DNA from: Ascaris suum
Lineage: Eukaryota > Nematoda > Chromadorea > Rhabditida > Ascarididae
Direction of reading: 5' to 3'
DNA length: 64,000 bases
NCBI GenBank assembly: GCA_013433145.1
Contig: CM024188.1
Location: forward strand, 2,852,001 to 2,916,000
Below, piece after piece: positions 40,819 to 54,800 of this stretch; the first letter of the stretch is position 1, and each line of letters opens with the position of its first letter. The notes under the pieces are model-generated. The model saw only the letters and a list, made by a program, of their open reading frames with translations, was not told the origin of the DNA and searched no databases. Made by a program: the position numbers and the translations under genes.

Positions 40819-43800
40819 TGAAAGGCTGCATAGTCATTTGAAATCCGCGGATAACCTAGTAGATTCTTGGATATTAGTGAGAATAGATGGAACCACCATA
40901 TAAAGGTGCTATTTATTCGTATGGAAAATAAGTTGAGTAATGGGATTTTCCGCTCCTAAGCACTTTTTTCTGCTTGCATGTTTTCTTCCCTTATATTTCC
41001 GTATCTCGTCGTTGTTGAAGCCGACTGTCCACTTTTTTTCTGTCTTGCAATCGCGGACCTTTTTGTTGAGCCTGTTTCAAGGGCCGTTCAGCTTAAAAAC
41101 TTTCGTTTCCACTGGACATAGCGTGCTTTATGGGAGCAAGTTGCTTATTCTAATGCTCATGCTGTTGTATGAGATGTCTGACCATTGGCTAAAACAGCAG
41201 ATGCCAATAACAGGTGGATTGCGATCTTGAATTCGAACCGCCGCTCATTTCTTGTAGAGGTTGTCTTTTCTGTCCCTTCAAGGTCGTTGCAGAGAACTAC
41301 GGCCAACACAACGAAGTGGAATGGAGGTAGTTGAAAACTGTTCCGATAATCCGAATTTCTCGAATCCTATTTTCCATAGGGGGTTCATTTTTCTGCGTCT
41401 TGCAGTGAAGCAATTGTCGACTGCGTTGACTGCCAATCGAAATTGAGTTATTTAGGAGCATCTTTGAAGCAGAGCTGTTTGTATATGTAGTCGAATAATT
41501 GATCAGAATTCCCATAAGTGAGAAATAATCGATTCTTTCAGAGAAGCAAGCTATACTTTAGACACCATTAAACGATATTCAGCTATGATTTTCATCTTCT
41601 TTCCAACGCAAAACACCCACTCACATATTAATTCCAATTCATTATTAGAATAATGCAATTGAGGAATAGTTTACTTCATAATAAATCTCAACACACGTCA
41701 AATAAATGCTTGCTGTCTCTGCTAGAAATATATGCGATTTTTTGTGATGGCATCTGCTTACAATTGATTATCTCATTTGTGGTTGATCCTCCATTTTAGG
41801 TGATGAATAGTGACTTTTCAGAAAAATGAACGATGCAGTGATATACGAGGTTGGATCGTATTGTGCAACGAGTTTTGAAACAAATTGCCTAATGGTTGGT
41901 TAAGTGATGCTTCAACGGGTTAATTTTTCGCTGAGTGTTAACTCTGCAACGATAGTCCTATGTATTCTAAGCATCACTACATTTATTATAAAATGGATAA
42001 AGTTAGCTTAATAATTATAGTTGATAGGGAAATCTAACGCGCGAATCTTTCTCGATAGTTTATAGACAATTCTAGCTCATCGAACGGATTGTTCATCTAC
42101 TCTTTCTTATGGCTTTGATTAGTTTTACTTTGATTTTTGTTTTCTATCTTTGATTTGCATCGAGTTGACAGCTTGCTTCGATTCATTAATCGAATTTTTT
42201 TTTCCGGGAAGAGAAAAGAAAATTCACCGATTCGTCAGAATATGAAGAAAAATTCCATAGTAGGAAAGAGAAGAAAAAGAATATCGATATAAGAAATACA
42301 TAACGGAGGTAGTGGAACTTTCTCTCAAGAATATGCAAGGTATACATAGACTGAGCACAGTAGGACACAAATGAAGCATGAAAAAACCCAAAGTTTGGCT
42401 TAACGTTATCAGAAGTGGAGGCTACTGGGTGGTTCAGTTAGCAGAGCTCAGATTCCTGACGATGGGCATTAAGAGTAAACTATGTAAATTAGCTCTCAAA
42501 ATGACTCCGATTAGGAGTTGTTATAACATCGTATGCTGATGTCTTATGTAGCTTCATTACTTGATTCGAAAAGAACTTTTTATTGGAGGACGCAACTTTG
42601 CAACGTTAAGTTAACATTTTAAGATTTTTCGATCATGGTGACCCATTGTTTGCAGCGAAACCAAAAATCTCTTGTCATATTTCTCGTCATTAACCATGAG
42701 TCATTTGTACGAGGCTATTGGGTCAGTTATTTTTACTCCAATATGAAAAGGCAGAGGAAGGGTTGAAAGGGCGAAATATAAAATTGATCTCATTGTTTTT
42801 GCAGTAATGAATGAAATACAATTCACTATTAGTTAAGACCCCGAGATCTCAGATATTTTCACTGTTCTTCAAGGTCTTTTTATAGTTGATGAAAGAGGAT
42901 TCCACTCATAGATTAAATGACAAATTTTTCGTATTTAGTAGTAGAAAGGGTTATTTAAAAGATATTCCTTTCGCCGTCCTCATTCGTCTCACAACTATTA
43001 ATTAAGATCGGAGGAATACTGACTCCTGAACGAGTTTATAATATGAGCCGTTTCAAAAATTTTTTCGAACGTAACGTATTTTCATGAAAGGTTGAAATGT
43101 GCAGCTTCCATGATGAAATGCTCAAATATAGTCGTTTGACTAGATGAGTTTACTCGTTGAAGTGAAAGAATAGAAGTAATTTTTCCATTTTTAGTTTGTT
43201 GTTAAGCATATGAAAGCAAACTCGTTTGGAGCATAGGTAGACGTTTTATTTTCAACCAGCCACTATATTCGCACAGATGGCTTCCTCATTTGAAAGAGGT
43301 CGTTCTTCGCCTTAGCACCGATTGGACTTCCAGCTTGTTCCGAACTTGTGCTTCATAATACAAATGAGAGAGTTATGATCTACCTTTTTAACAACGATAT
43401 GGTGTTTTAATACATTGAACGGGGTGTCCATTTTCCAGAGATTCGCACAATTAAAGCGCATGCACGTATTGATTTCTACTTTTAAGAGCATTAAGCAATC
43501 GATAGTCGTGATTTCTCATTCCATTGTGTTTCGTCACAAAATGATCGCAGGTTCGATGCCACATTTTCCTGTTTTTATTGGATGGCCAAGGAAGAGGTTG
43601 TGGCTGATGATTAGTCCTGCGCGTTTCTTCGTGCCCGATGGGTTGCACGTTTGATTGTGCATAACTAATTCGACAAGCGTAAACTTTCGTAGCTTATAAG
43701 GTAGATATAGAAACGTTTCAGGCGAACACTTTGAATCTGCTGATGCGTCTTTTGATGCGTTGTGAGAGCTTTTGTTAAATTTTAAATACTAGCAAGGTTG

Positions 43801-45556
43801 AGTTGAGAGTTCACTTTCTAGGTGAAACTGCTTTAGATTCGTTACGGGGCTTTGACAATAGACATCTTGCACTAGCACTGAATCCTTGTTCCGAGAGGGG
43901 CTTTGCAGTTCAACGTACACAGCTGCTTTCAATGATAGCGTAACCTTGAGCAACAGTTGCTGCTCTTTCTTCGAATGAAGCTAGCAAATAACTCAGACGT
44001 TGCACTTTCGGCGTGTAAGAAATAGCTAAGGAATCGAATGTTTCTCAAAATCCGGTCTAATCCTATTCCCGGACCATTTTCTAACTCGAATTTGCGGTAT
44101 CGCTGAGTTTTTCACTAATAAGCAAAAATACTATAGGAGGCTCTACCATAGATTCATCTGACCATATTAATCAATCTCGTAATTATAAATAGAGCAACTG
44201 TCTCAGCATGACTTAATTATGTTTTTTAAGCTGCTACTTCATGGATTAATAAAATGTTCTTAATTGTTGGTTTCCTTTTTAAGCAATTTTTAAATTCATT
44301 TTCATTCTCGAAACTGAAGCCATTTTTTTCATGCTTGTTCGATTTATGAGATGAGACGCAACGAAGTTGTCAAAGATTGCCGCAGACACTCTTTACGCTT
44401 CACGAATGAAAAAATTTGCGCATCATTTACCAATGAAGGATCTACGACCTCATCGGTTTGCGGTAAATTCCCAAGCACGATTCTCACGCCTTTGAATCAT
44501 CAGTTGCAATCTGTCTTCTAAACTCTACACGACTTCCCATTTTGATCGAAATATAGCAACACTAAAAAGCCAATATTGTCGGGGCAGAACAAATAAGCTC
44601 GAGTCCTATCTAGGTCGCTATTTCTTCTCTTTTAATGGAGAATATAAATATAGACCAAAAAAAAACTTGGAACTAAGGCAGCGGCGCATCTTTGAAAAGA
44701 GAATCTTATGAGGTAAGCGGCACGACGCGATAGAGCGTAAACGAATCTCAAGACAATTTGAACAACTCTTGCAATAAGACGTAACCCGAACTAGTACATC
44801 GGCTATCTGTTCACATATAACCATATCCCCGTTTTATAAGAAATAAAGGGCATATCGACAACATCAAATTGTAACGGTATTCGCCTGATGAAATCGTCAT
44901 CTTGCAAGGCAGCAATTAATATGCGATAGGCGACCACTCAACAACACACTGTTTCTTATCTTGACGTTCAGAAGCTTATATCGACTGTCAACTGTAGCGT
45001 ACTAAAAAATGCACACCATATTGGGCGTGATGCCTTATCTATACCCGGCGCAATAACATGTCTTTTTTTATTGGCGTAATTTGTGCTATCAACAATGTTT
45101 TAGTAGAATCAGTTTTATTTATCACTATGGAAATTTTTTTTTTTTGGTACTCTTTTATATGGATAAGTTAATGATATTTTGTTGTAAAATGTGGTTATTT
45201 ATCGATAAGCGATGAGAGGATTGCTTCATAGTGTTCGAGCCTCAATATCTTTGTTCTTTTCAAATTCGTTCACGAATAGTACAAATTCCTTTTTTTAATT
45301 AGCAATGCTTTTGTTTTATTATCTTCTTATCTTTATCATTATTTTTTTTTCTCACAGAAGCTTCTCTTACCTTTATTCTTAGATTAATTCTCTTTTTTTC
45401 TCTCTCTCTCTCCCTCTCTCTTTTACGAACACTTTGTTCAGCTATGATTACGTCATATAGACAAGTTTCACCCATAATTGGAGAGAGTTCAATGCGTTAA
45501 TTAATGAAATATTCAAACGTTTGACGCAATGCCCTTTCTATTCTGCTTAGAAATCC
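40819..45556. other. Gene-poor AT-rich DNA
   Basis: No identifiable gene. At 41,821 a TTTTCAG acceptor lies just before an ATG opening only about 25 codons. Near 42,425 there is a short tRNA D-arm-like string without the rest of a tRNA. A CT-rich tract lies at about 45,390-45,422. Confidence 0.5.
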
Positions 45557-45712
<156 letters not shown>

Positions 45713-46911
45713 TGGAGATTATTTATACTGAGGAAAATTGTTTAATGCAGAGGATGTTATTGGAAAGGAAATAATTTCATCATCTAATATCACAATCAAT
45801 ATACGCAAATCCACGATCAAAGTACAGATGAACTGAATTTGGAATTTAAGCATTATAATACGAATAAAGTTTTCGAAATAAAAAGAAAAAATGCACTACG
45901 TTTCACTTATCGATGTGCAGTGCAAATGTCAAAGGTCGATCTCGACCTAATAAACATTGATGTTAAGCGTTTCAGATCTTCAGTGATGGCAGATCAAGAA
46001 AACATAGCATGAGGTCTTCAACTACAATAGTAAAACGCGTACGGTGCATCGCGTGCCGATAAAATGACGTCAATCCTTTTGTAGGTCCCTTATTCGGCTT
46101 ACTTACTGCCTGAAAATCGTCTACGGGGTATTTAGATGTACATAGAGATTGCATGTGCAATAGCTACATCTATCCGTATATTCGTTCAGACGTTTTCTAT
46201 TCTTTCTGCTGATAGGAAAGTGATTTCTACGTTTAGTTTATTTTTGTTGCAGCATTTATATATTTTTGGCATTTAATCTCTTTTATTCGGGCTATTTTTA
46301 AAAAGTAAGTACAGGCATATTTGCGCTATTTGCGGTAGCAGTAATTTCAGCTCGCTTTATAGTTTAAATCGGAATCGACAAGGGGAGCTTTCATTTGCTC
46401 AAAAGTAGGATTGGCGTAATCTGGGGAGGGGAGGAAGATGAACCATGAGAAAATGAGGTTCCCGCATGAAGGCATCTATGCTTGTACTTGTCCGCCTTCC
46501 TTCCTAGCTCCTTCTTATCGATAAAATGAACAGATGATTTTCTTCTCCTATCTCACATTTTCATTTCTGAACGGAATTGAAAATTTTGGTTCCGCAGATC
46601 GAATTCTATGTATTTTTTGTGTACGTTAAGACTAGGCGTAGATAGTTTGTGCTTTACTCTGCACTCTGCAGGCTGCATTCCGCATATATTATGCATGTGT
46701 TAATGTTGGGCGTGTACAGTTGTGCGAAGAACTGTGCAGGATGTGCTTTGAGTCTTTGATATGATCAGAGGTTGTTCACTAAGTTTTTTTTCTTCCATCT
46801 GAAGAAATTTTATCGCCTGTTAGCTATTTCAGTTAGGTATTGAAGTGATAAGGTGTAGAAGGAATGATAAGCGAAATGTGTATGAGAGGTTATTTCGGTG
46901 ATAAGTAAAGA

Positions 46912-46924
46912 GGGGGGGGGGGGG
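46912..46924. repeat. Poly(G), 13 bases
   Basis: Uninterrupted G run, followed by A and four more G. Confidence 0.95.
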
Positions 46925-47138
46925 AGGGGAATTGACTCGATGGGTGGAAAGAAAAAACGCTTCTTCACGCTTAAGCGAAAGAAAAGCGAGATGTAAGCCT
47001 TGCTCAAAAGAAAATAAATAGATGAGTTTAAAGCGGTGTAGGGAGAAGAGGAGAATTTCGGGGACTGGAATTCCACAATCGGACTGGAGATCTAACGTCA
47101 TCAGGAGTCCTTCATTCCGTTTTTTATCCGCTCAAACT

Positions 47139-47180
47139 TCCCATGGTGGTGGTGGCGGTGGGGGGGGGGGGGGGGGGGGG
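47139..47180. repeat. GGT repeat followed by 21-base poly(G)
   Basis: Degenerate GGT units run directly into 21 consecutive G. It is the longest G tract in the window and lies 1.4 kb upstream of NHR exon 1. Confidence 0.95.
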
Positions 47181-48544
47181 AGGGGAAATTATCGTGAAGT
47201 AAAACTTGTAACACTAACATGAATTTTGTACATTTGGGATTGGCTTGTAGTAGTAGAATAAACAGAATTGCTGTAAATGACTGAAAGTCGTTACGAGAGG
47301 AGCGAAGGTAAGGTGGTGCCATGCTGAATACCTTTATATTGCTCTGCTGCAATAATGTGGATAGTTGCTGTTAAAGGATTTTATGTAACAACGGTGATAA
47401 ACTTTAACAAGAGAATTGCTTTATGAGTGTAGCCTATGCCGTTAAGCGATATTGACATTAAATTTGTGTCTCGTAAAACGAAAGGTTCTTATTTGCCGAC
47501 GATAATAAATCCTCAGGCGGAATTATGACGTCACTAGATCACTCACAGCAACTTTTATACGTAGTTAGCTTTAATTAAGCGCAGTTCTATAGAGAGTACG
47601 AAATGCTCTTACTCTTATTATTTGCAAATTTCGAAAGTATCATGGGATATAGGCAGTTAAGTTGCGTGAAAAATATGATATTTGAGATATGGATTAACGA
47701 GATTTTATTTTATTTTATTTTTTGAAGATTATTTTATTTTTTTGGAGATTTTCAGCGATAAAATGAAATAGCTTCATATGGATTGCGAGAAATACACATA
47801 GATCACTCGGTGATGTGGAAAAGTAAGTGAAAAGAACGGTCTTAGCAGAAAAAGTTCCAAAGAGGATTGCTTTCGCAGTCGACATTTTCATGTGAACTGT
47901 TGTGAAGGTTCATTTCGCTGTCATATGCACATTTCGACCACGAGTCTCGATGTATGTACGAGTGTGGGTGCATACCTGTACAGATACGTAGGTACTAGGT
48001 ACACCTATATACTCACACATATATACTACATACATATATATGTAGTTTTCACCTTGAGGACTTAGAAGAATCACATATAAGGCCACCTATTATATATCCC
48101 CTCGTGATCGTACATTCGTCTTGCAGAAGGTGCGAGACACTTCCAGGTAGCATTTGGTACCCCTTGTGTTGTGAAGGTTTCCGTCAACATCGTGAGTTCC
48201 CTGACCACCCGCTCCGCTTTTCAAAATGAAAGCAGAAAAGTTTGAAATCTCTTCTCATGAGACGCCTTACAAACCGAAAAGATTTGAGAAACCTGTGAAG
48301 TCTCTAAGCTTAAAGATGAGAAGGTTCCATGGTTTCTTACATCTATTATGCACGGTGGGACAGTGGTCGTCGCCTTTGCAACGTTAGGTCGGTTAACTGA
48401 TGGACCACCCATTTTGTCCAAGCCTCTGAAGTACATCGATGATATAATTAATATTTGTATGCATATGTGGATTAACGTGACCTTAATCGATGTGCGCAGT
48501 AGTGTGAGTTCGGTACTGAAGGAGGCACATGAAGCTGATGCATA

Positions 48545-48553
48545 AATTTTCAG
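48545..48553 (+). promoter_or_regulatory. Likely trans-splice (or 5' UTR splice) acceptor for NHR long isoform
   Basis: AAATTTTCAG just upstream leaves a 62-base leader before the ATG at 48616. Because an in-frame TGA follows within 15 bases, the segment is untranslated. This fits a spliced-leader site or the end of a 5' UTR intron. No SL sequence can be seen in genomic DNA. Confidence 0.4.
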
Positions 48554-48615
48554 CGTCTTATCAGTGAGGCGGTAGAGTTGTTAGGAAGCAAGGAGGAAAG
48601 CTGCCGATCGAGTCA

Positions 48616-48865
48616 ATGATTGAGGTGATTCGGCACACTTCGGGTTATTCGGGATCACCGCAGCAGTCATCGAAGCTAGACCCGACTCTCTTCATGGACA
48701 CTTCACCCGTGTTCCCGCAGTCGATCTACACCGCAACGCCCTCAAATCGTTCTGTCGAAATGATGGTTGCCACTGCGGACGCCCTTCGTCAGTTACCATC
48801 GACGTCCACCGAACACGACTCGAAAGTGAAAGTGAAGCGATCCAGCAAAAAAGATAAGCCCGGAA
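48616..48865 (+). CDS. NHR exon 1: N-terminal A/B region
   Basis: ATG followed by 83 codons plus one base, ending at GGAA|GTATGT, a good nematode donor. An in-frame TGA at 48565-48567 makes this ATG the likely start. The segment is Ser/Thr/Pro-rich with no recognised fold, as is usual for the A/B region of nuclear receptors. It ends in a basic stretch ([12 protein letters not shown]) just before the zinc fingers that could serve in nuclear import. Phase 1 at the donor matches only an acceptor of the type at 51584. The strong acceptor at 51531 would give a stop after a few codons. The link between this exon and the DNA-binding domain is therefore inferred from phase and needs a transcript. Confidence 0.65.
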
Positions 48866-51800
48866 GTATGTCACCTTTTGAATTCGTTGTACAATCCATG
48901 CGTTCCTTTAGAAATATAGGAAGGTTAGAGCCGTCCGGGTGAACGTTTTTTGGGGAGGCACATCATATTGGCTTTTGCTTTCTCGTCTGTCGCTATCTCT
49001 TGCATTCGATTATATTCATATTAAAGGCTGATTGTGATAACACGTGGCACTTCGAACTGACTCTCTCCCCTTTCCCTCACCTTCTCCCCCGCCAACTCCT
49101 GCGATCCTTTCTTCCATATCTCGGAAGATTTTGCAACTCTCTATTTGTGATTGAGGTTTGCGACTCGCTGACTAGCGAATTGCATAGAATCAATTTTTTT
49201 AAAGCGAAATTGAAAATTTTATTCTATCATAATGAATTTCTAGGCTGTGCTGCTGTACAACATATCTGGCATACTTGATCCGAACTTTATGCATTAATAT
49301 TGCCAGAGGAGCGTTATTTCACGGACCTGCAAAGGATCAGCTTTGATAGTTCACTTGCTTGGATGGGAGGGCATCAGGGAAATCTGCTTTTTCTAGTTAT
49401 TTCCCAAAATTACCGGAAATTTTCATTACCTTGGGTGTGTTTCCATTCTTGATTGTGATTTACTTAAAAACTTTTAAAACCCCCCCTCCCCAACCTCCAA
49501 ATTCCAATATTAACTAAGTCGGCAGTGTATGCTTAAGTTAATTTTTTTACAGCATGTATCGATTAATTTTTCTTTTCTTCGCTGCTTAATAAAACTGCCT
49601 TCCCCATGAATGGAAATTTTCATTTATTTGTAGAAATCAAAAACAAGGCAGCTGTAAACCTACCCGTCTTTTACCTTAAGTCATCTTCATCGGCTATTGT
49701 TCATCCTGCAGAAACGCGTTATCCAGCCGACTTTGCGTTGCGATTTCTACTCGGCGACCATCGTTTTCGGAGTTTCACAACGGTTGATGTTGCTTGTTTA
49801 ATCTGGAACTGTGCCAGCCGATTATTGCTATATGCACAGCAGTAATGGTCGTTGCGTAACCGATTTTAATTCGCGCAATGGTTGGCTGTAGTGATGAGGG
49901 CGGGAAAGACGGAAATCTGTGAGAGGTGGTGGACAGTATTAGTGAGCGATGTTGGCAGACGGGTGGAAGTGGAATGAGAGGATGCTTGTTGGGACGTATG
50001 TGGAGACACAATTGGTTCGCCGAGCAGATCGATGTGATAGGGGGAGCTGCAGTGCGAACGAACGGCAGCTTGCAGTCGTCGCCCCGCTGCATCCTATTGC
50101 TGGGCCGAGATGCGTGTTTCGTCATCCGGTTGCGATGTGCACAACAACACTCACACAACCGTTTTTCGTGCCGCTACTGCTTAGCACCTCATCTTAGTGA
50201 AACAATTGCCTGCTTTCGTCACTTTTCAAGGCGTACAATTTTCACCGGCACTGTTGGTGCTCTCTTCCGTCTGTAGCTATACAGTTCCACTTTTGTGCAT
50301 TCAACGAACGCATGCGGAAACGCTTTCTTGAGACGGCATATTGACGTTGTGATGCGTTCGTTTCGTTGTCATAATTAAGCGCAAATGTCTACATTTCGCA
50401 ATAATTGGAAGCATACTAAGCGAACGGCAATTTCGGTATATTTGTTTGTCTTCTCTGGTGTGACTGTTTTTTTTTCATTCGCCTTCAATCAAAGTTATTT
50501 GAAACATTAGCGTTCACCTATTCGCTGAAGTTTGTAAACAACACAATATTGGTAGCGTGAAACGGTGGTTGATTCGAGCGTTTGTGAACTGGCTGATATA
50601 TTTTTTCCCTCATCGATAACAAGGCACTTTTGCACGAGAATGTTGCATTAATCGTTGTCATTTTTTGGCTGTATCCGACATTATTCTTTGTGTTGTCGTC
50701 TCGTGGTTATCTGCTCTCATTGAATTACGGATGGCATGAACACTGAAATGCCCAATCATCGTGAGTGTTTTTTGAATATAATTTCCACCATATTTAAAAA
50801 GTGCTTCTGTCCACTCCAGATCAGCAGTGCTTTCTGTCCATGCTTCAAAACGGTAGTGCAACAATTAAACCGCTAATTGTATTTTGTTTTTGGCGAAAAA
50901 AAAAGAACGTGCTCGCATGCAGGATCCGAATCCGCAACCTTCCCCTTCCTGAGTGCATGTTAATTGTTAGCGATTATGCTTAAGTAATTGTGAATAACAA
51001 CTGATTTATATGAGCCTAGGTTTGTAAGTTTGGCAGGTGTTGTACGATACCTACTCAAGCACCACGTTCATACTCAAGCGCCTTCCTCATATCCAAACGC
51101 TAAGGTTTGGTGGGAAAGAGCTTTCACCTATCCTTGGCAATACACCAATAAGTGGTTCTTCACCAAACGCTCCTCTCTTATCTTCTTATCTTTTACTGAA
51201 GCGCGTGATGGCTGTGTCATGTCTTCGCGTAGGCGTTGATGTGCGTTTTTACGTGTGCGATGTGCGTTTGCTTGCGTGTTCAATTTGTATGTGTGCGTTG
51301 CTTACGCCTGTATGTATATGTCTGCGTGTTGTGCACGCACATACGTGTGCATCCCAATTTACACGTCTGGTATTTTCATTCAGCTTTGCAAGAGGATTGT
51401 GGAATTGAACTGAGCGGTAATCCTCTCTGTAGGTGGCCTCCCAACTGCATGGTGCGATTTCCCGCTCTTTTTATACTTGTAATGTGTTTGCTTTAAAATT
51501 TGATTTTTTACACGTCAGTTTTTATTTCCAGAAGGCAAATGGAGTGGATCATATGGCGATTGCATGATTTAAGTGACTTTATAGGACGAGAGAAGATCCC
51601 CGAAGGTACGTTATGTGTGGTGTGCTCAGACCTCGCTAGTGGCATTCACTATTCAGTGGCGAGCTGTAATGGCTGCAAGACGTTTTTTCGGCGTGCACTT
51701 GTCGTAAGTGATGCTAATTTGTAGACTTTGCTGAAATGTTAACTTATCTCTATGCTTCTGAAATGTGTTGATTTGGGTGCTTACACTTCGATGAGTACCC

Positions 51801-54800
51801 GGTCCTTAAAAGTACTGTGACATATGAGTGCAAAATTTCTTCAATTTTTTCGCTACGATCGGCGGATCTTTTTTCCTCAATTTCATCATTCATTTCATCC
51901 GCTTTAATGAGAATGTCTTTCCTTTTTCAAAGTGCATTCACTGTTTAGCTTTTTTTAAAATTTTTTCGCAATCGAGAGTTAATTTTATCACTTCTCTCAT
52001 GAAAAGTTCTTTGGCATTATCCTCTCGAACGCGTTGAATTAGCGTTTTTGGGAGCATACGGCGATTGAGTCCACCACCATTCGTCCACTGGGAATTCCCC
52101 CCTCCCCCTCCCCCCCCCCCCCCCCCCCCTCCGCGTGAATGTGGCTTACATATTTTGAATCCTGGGCCTCGCGTCCGAAAAGTCCACAACCCTACGAAAG
52201 AATTTTCTGAACTTAAGCTCGCCCCCTTCCCCGTGTGGGCGCCGTGGGTTTCGCATCTCTGTGAGGGATGTTGAAAAAGCGGGTCTTACCTTCGCGAGCC
52301 TAAAAAATTCTCTACAGAGTCGCAGGAACACGAAGAATCTCCGTCAGGCCTTCAAACCATGTATGCTGAAGGAGAGTGTAGCTCAAAGGTACTAGCGAAA
52401 AAGCAACAAGTTATTACAAACGAAGATACCTTAATATAGTGGACAGAATCAGAAAACATAACGCGAAACTGGGCAGGTTGAAGCTCGACTACTCAACGGT
52501 AGAGGTTTTTTAGGACGTTCACCCATATGCAGTCAAACAAGATTTCAGGATTTGATAGAGTTACAAAGGAAGCGCTGAACCTCAAAAAAGGATCTGAGAA
52601 TGCCGCATTTTCACCACTCTTTTCGCGAAAACCTTGTAACACTGAGTCGTTTATTCGAAAACAAAAAAAGAAATGAATCTCATAAGAGGGAAAGTCGTTC
52701 AGCCTGGTATCAAAAAAGCTTACAGAGCTGTCAAATCACATCAAGTACTCCAGTTAATAGAAGACATGCTCCGAATGGACGAAAATATCTCGGGCTTATT
52801 ATGAAATTGTCTGATGAGCCTTTGTAAGCCAGAAATAGGAATTAGCACGAACTTCCGAACTACTGCTGCCAGCTCTATTGTTTTTTATGCTACTGTAAAG
52901 TGCCCCGTCCGAATCTCAAATATTATATCACGTAATGCTTCATCATCTCGAGATTTTCTTAAGGAGAATTATACTGTATTACTGTTCAAAAAAGTTTTAT
53001 AAATTATTTCGTTATATATTTTACTGATTTCAAAGTTTCGTATTATATAATAGCTATGAAAAATTAATAAGCTACACTCTCCTTCATAAAGTATAGGTAA
53101 AGTTGTGATGCGTTACGTCGAGCCGTCACATTTCAGACCTCTGCATGTCGACCGCAGTCTTCTATTCGTTGTTGTTTCCACTGTTAACATATTTCCAACA
53201 GAAAAAGTGAGCTCCACGAGTTATTGACCCCCTCAGAAGTTCTATTCCACACCCCTGCAGCTTGTTTATTCGAACAAATGCAACACTACCATAGACACTT
53301 CCTGCATCATTCCTAAAATCAGTCCTGCCTCCCATAGCAGCGAATATTTGGAAACCGGTCTAGCAGCTACACTGTGCCAACACAGATTTTGGTTTTCCAC
53401 CACAACTTCTCTATGAAACAAATTGCGATTGATACGCCAATGCCGCAACTTTTCAAAAGTTGCTTCACTTGCGGCTTCATGTGAAAACGACACACCACAG
53501 CAGGATATGAAAGGTGCGAAAAAACATCTCGCAATGAAACTGGCCGTTCTCCTACCCTTCGTCATTAGCTTCCTCTCTAACAGTCCCCCGCTCCCGGACA
53601 ATATTTCCAGAACATGGAACACCCTCCTCCCCCTCCCTCCCCTCCCAAGATCGTAAAAAGCTGCCGCCTGCAACTGGGGTTTGATTCATCACATCACACA
53701 GAAGGGTACTCCCGCGTTCGCCACCCAGCGGTCTTAGTTCTGTACACTAGCACATAGTGCTGACTTAGTCAGCCGCGCTGTAAAGAAGTGTTGTTGCGGT
53801 GATTGTTACGTTGTTCGATTTGATGAAGCTGTGAATGTTCAGTGGGGCCGCAAATCATGCCGCTCAATGAGGACTTCGTTCGATAGAATGTGCGTCTGTC
53901 AGTGTCAACTCCGTTAGGCTTGGCTCTGTGCAAATTCATTCGCATGTTGAATTTAGAAAGATGTTCATCTAGCCTTCCCTTGGATATTTAGTCTCCTTTT
54001 TTTGAAAGCTTAGTAGTAAAGGCGAGATGAGACATTTTTGGCGCCAGGGTAATATGGCGCCAGGACGCTTTGGTATCGGGATAGTGGGATGGAAGAGTCG
54101 ACAACTTGGCACCTTTGCATTAGGCGCTGGCGTATGAAAGTATAGCTATTGTCATTTTTGAAGATTACCTTGAAATGTTTTGCATGATGGAAGCTACTTG
54201 TTAAAAAACATTTCACGGTTGAAAATTCTTTCATTGAGGATCATGTGGAACATTTTTTACATTTATAGAAGGAAAATGGTATCAGACAAATTGCACTTTC
54301 ACAGTATCGGCAAAGAAATAGTGTTGGCGAAAACTTATTTGAATGGGTTGTGCGGTGGCTTCCCGCATTTTATAGTCGGTTCGTTTTCAGAGCCATATTT
54401 TCTTTGAATTTCTAGTCCATTTGCGACCTTCCAAAGAGAGCGATAGTCCATACCTAAAACGACCTGCAAATGCCGGTGAGCATCCTTGCTTGTGTTGTTT
54501 ACCTTCTCCATTCCGCGTTCTTTCGCAGCTCGAGCAGCAGTCACGTTAGCAGGTTTTTTTGGGAGGGGGGGGGGGGGGGGAGGGAGTCCTTCGATTCTTT
54601 TCTCATGCAAACGGTGCATTTTCTCGATAAGAGTGCAGCCAGTGCAGCATATTTCTTGATATGCGCGCAACCTATAACAGTGCAAGAGATCCTACCGAGC
54701 AGTCGATGCGCGCGTTTTCAATACTCTTTACGAAAATAGGCGTGTAGCTTGTTATTATGTAACTACAACAAATGTTCTTTCCTTGGCAACATTCGATAAA

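Noticed and set aside
42420..42475. tRNA-like string GGTTCAGTTAGCAGAGC
   Set aside because: Resembles a D-arm/A box, but the anticodon arm is too short and no T-arm/B box or acceptor stem follows.
43553..43563. B-box-like GGTTCGATGCC
   Set aside because: No matching A box or acceptor stem upstream at tRNA distance.
47022..47222. Frame with a poly-Gly stretch upstream of the NHR
   Set aside because: The Gly run is the translated poly(G) tract; the reverse frames with poly-Pro/His are the same artefact.
48692..48874. Minus-strand frame opposite NHR exon 1
   Set aside because: Shadow of the coding exon.
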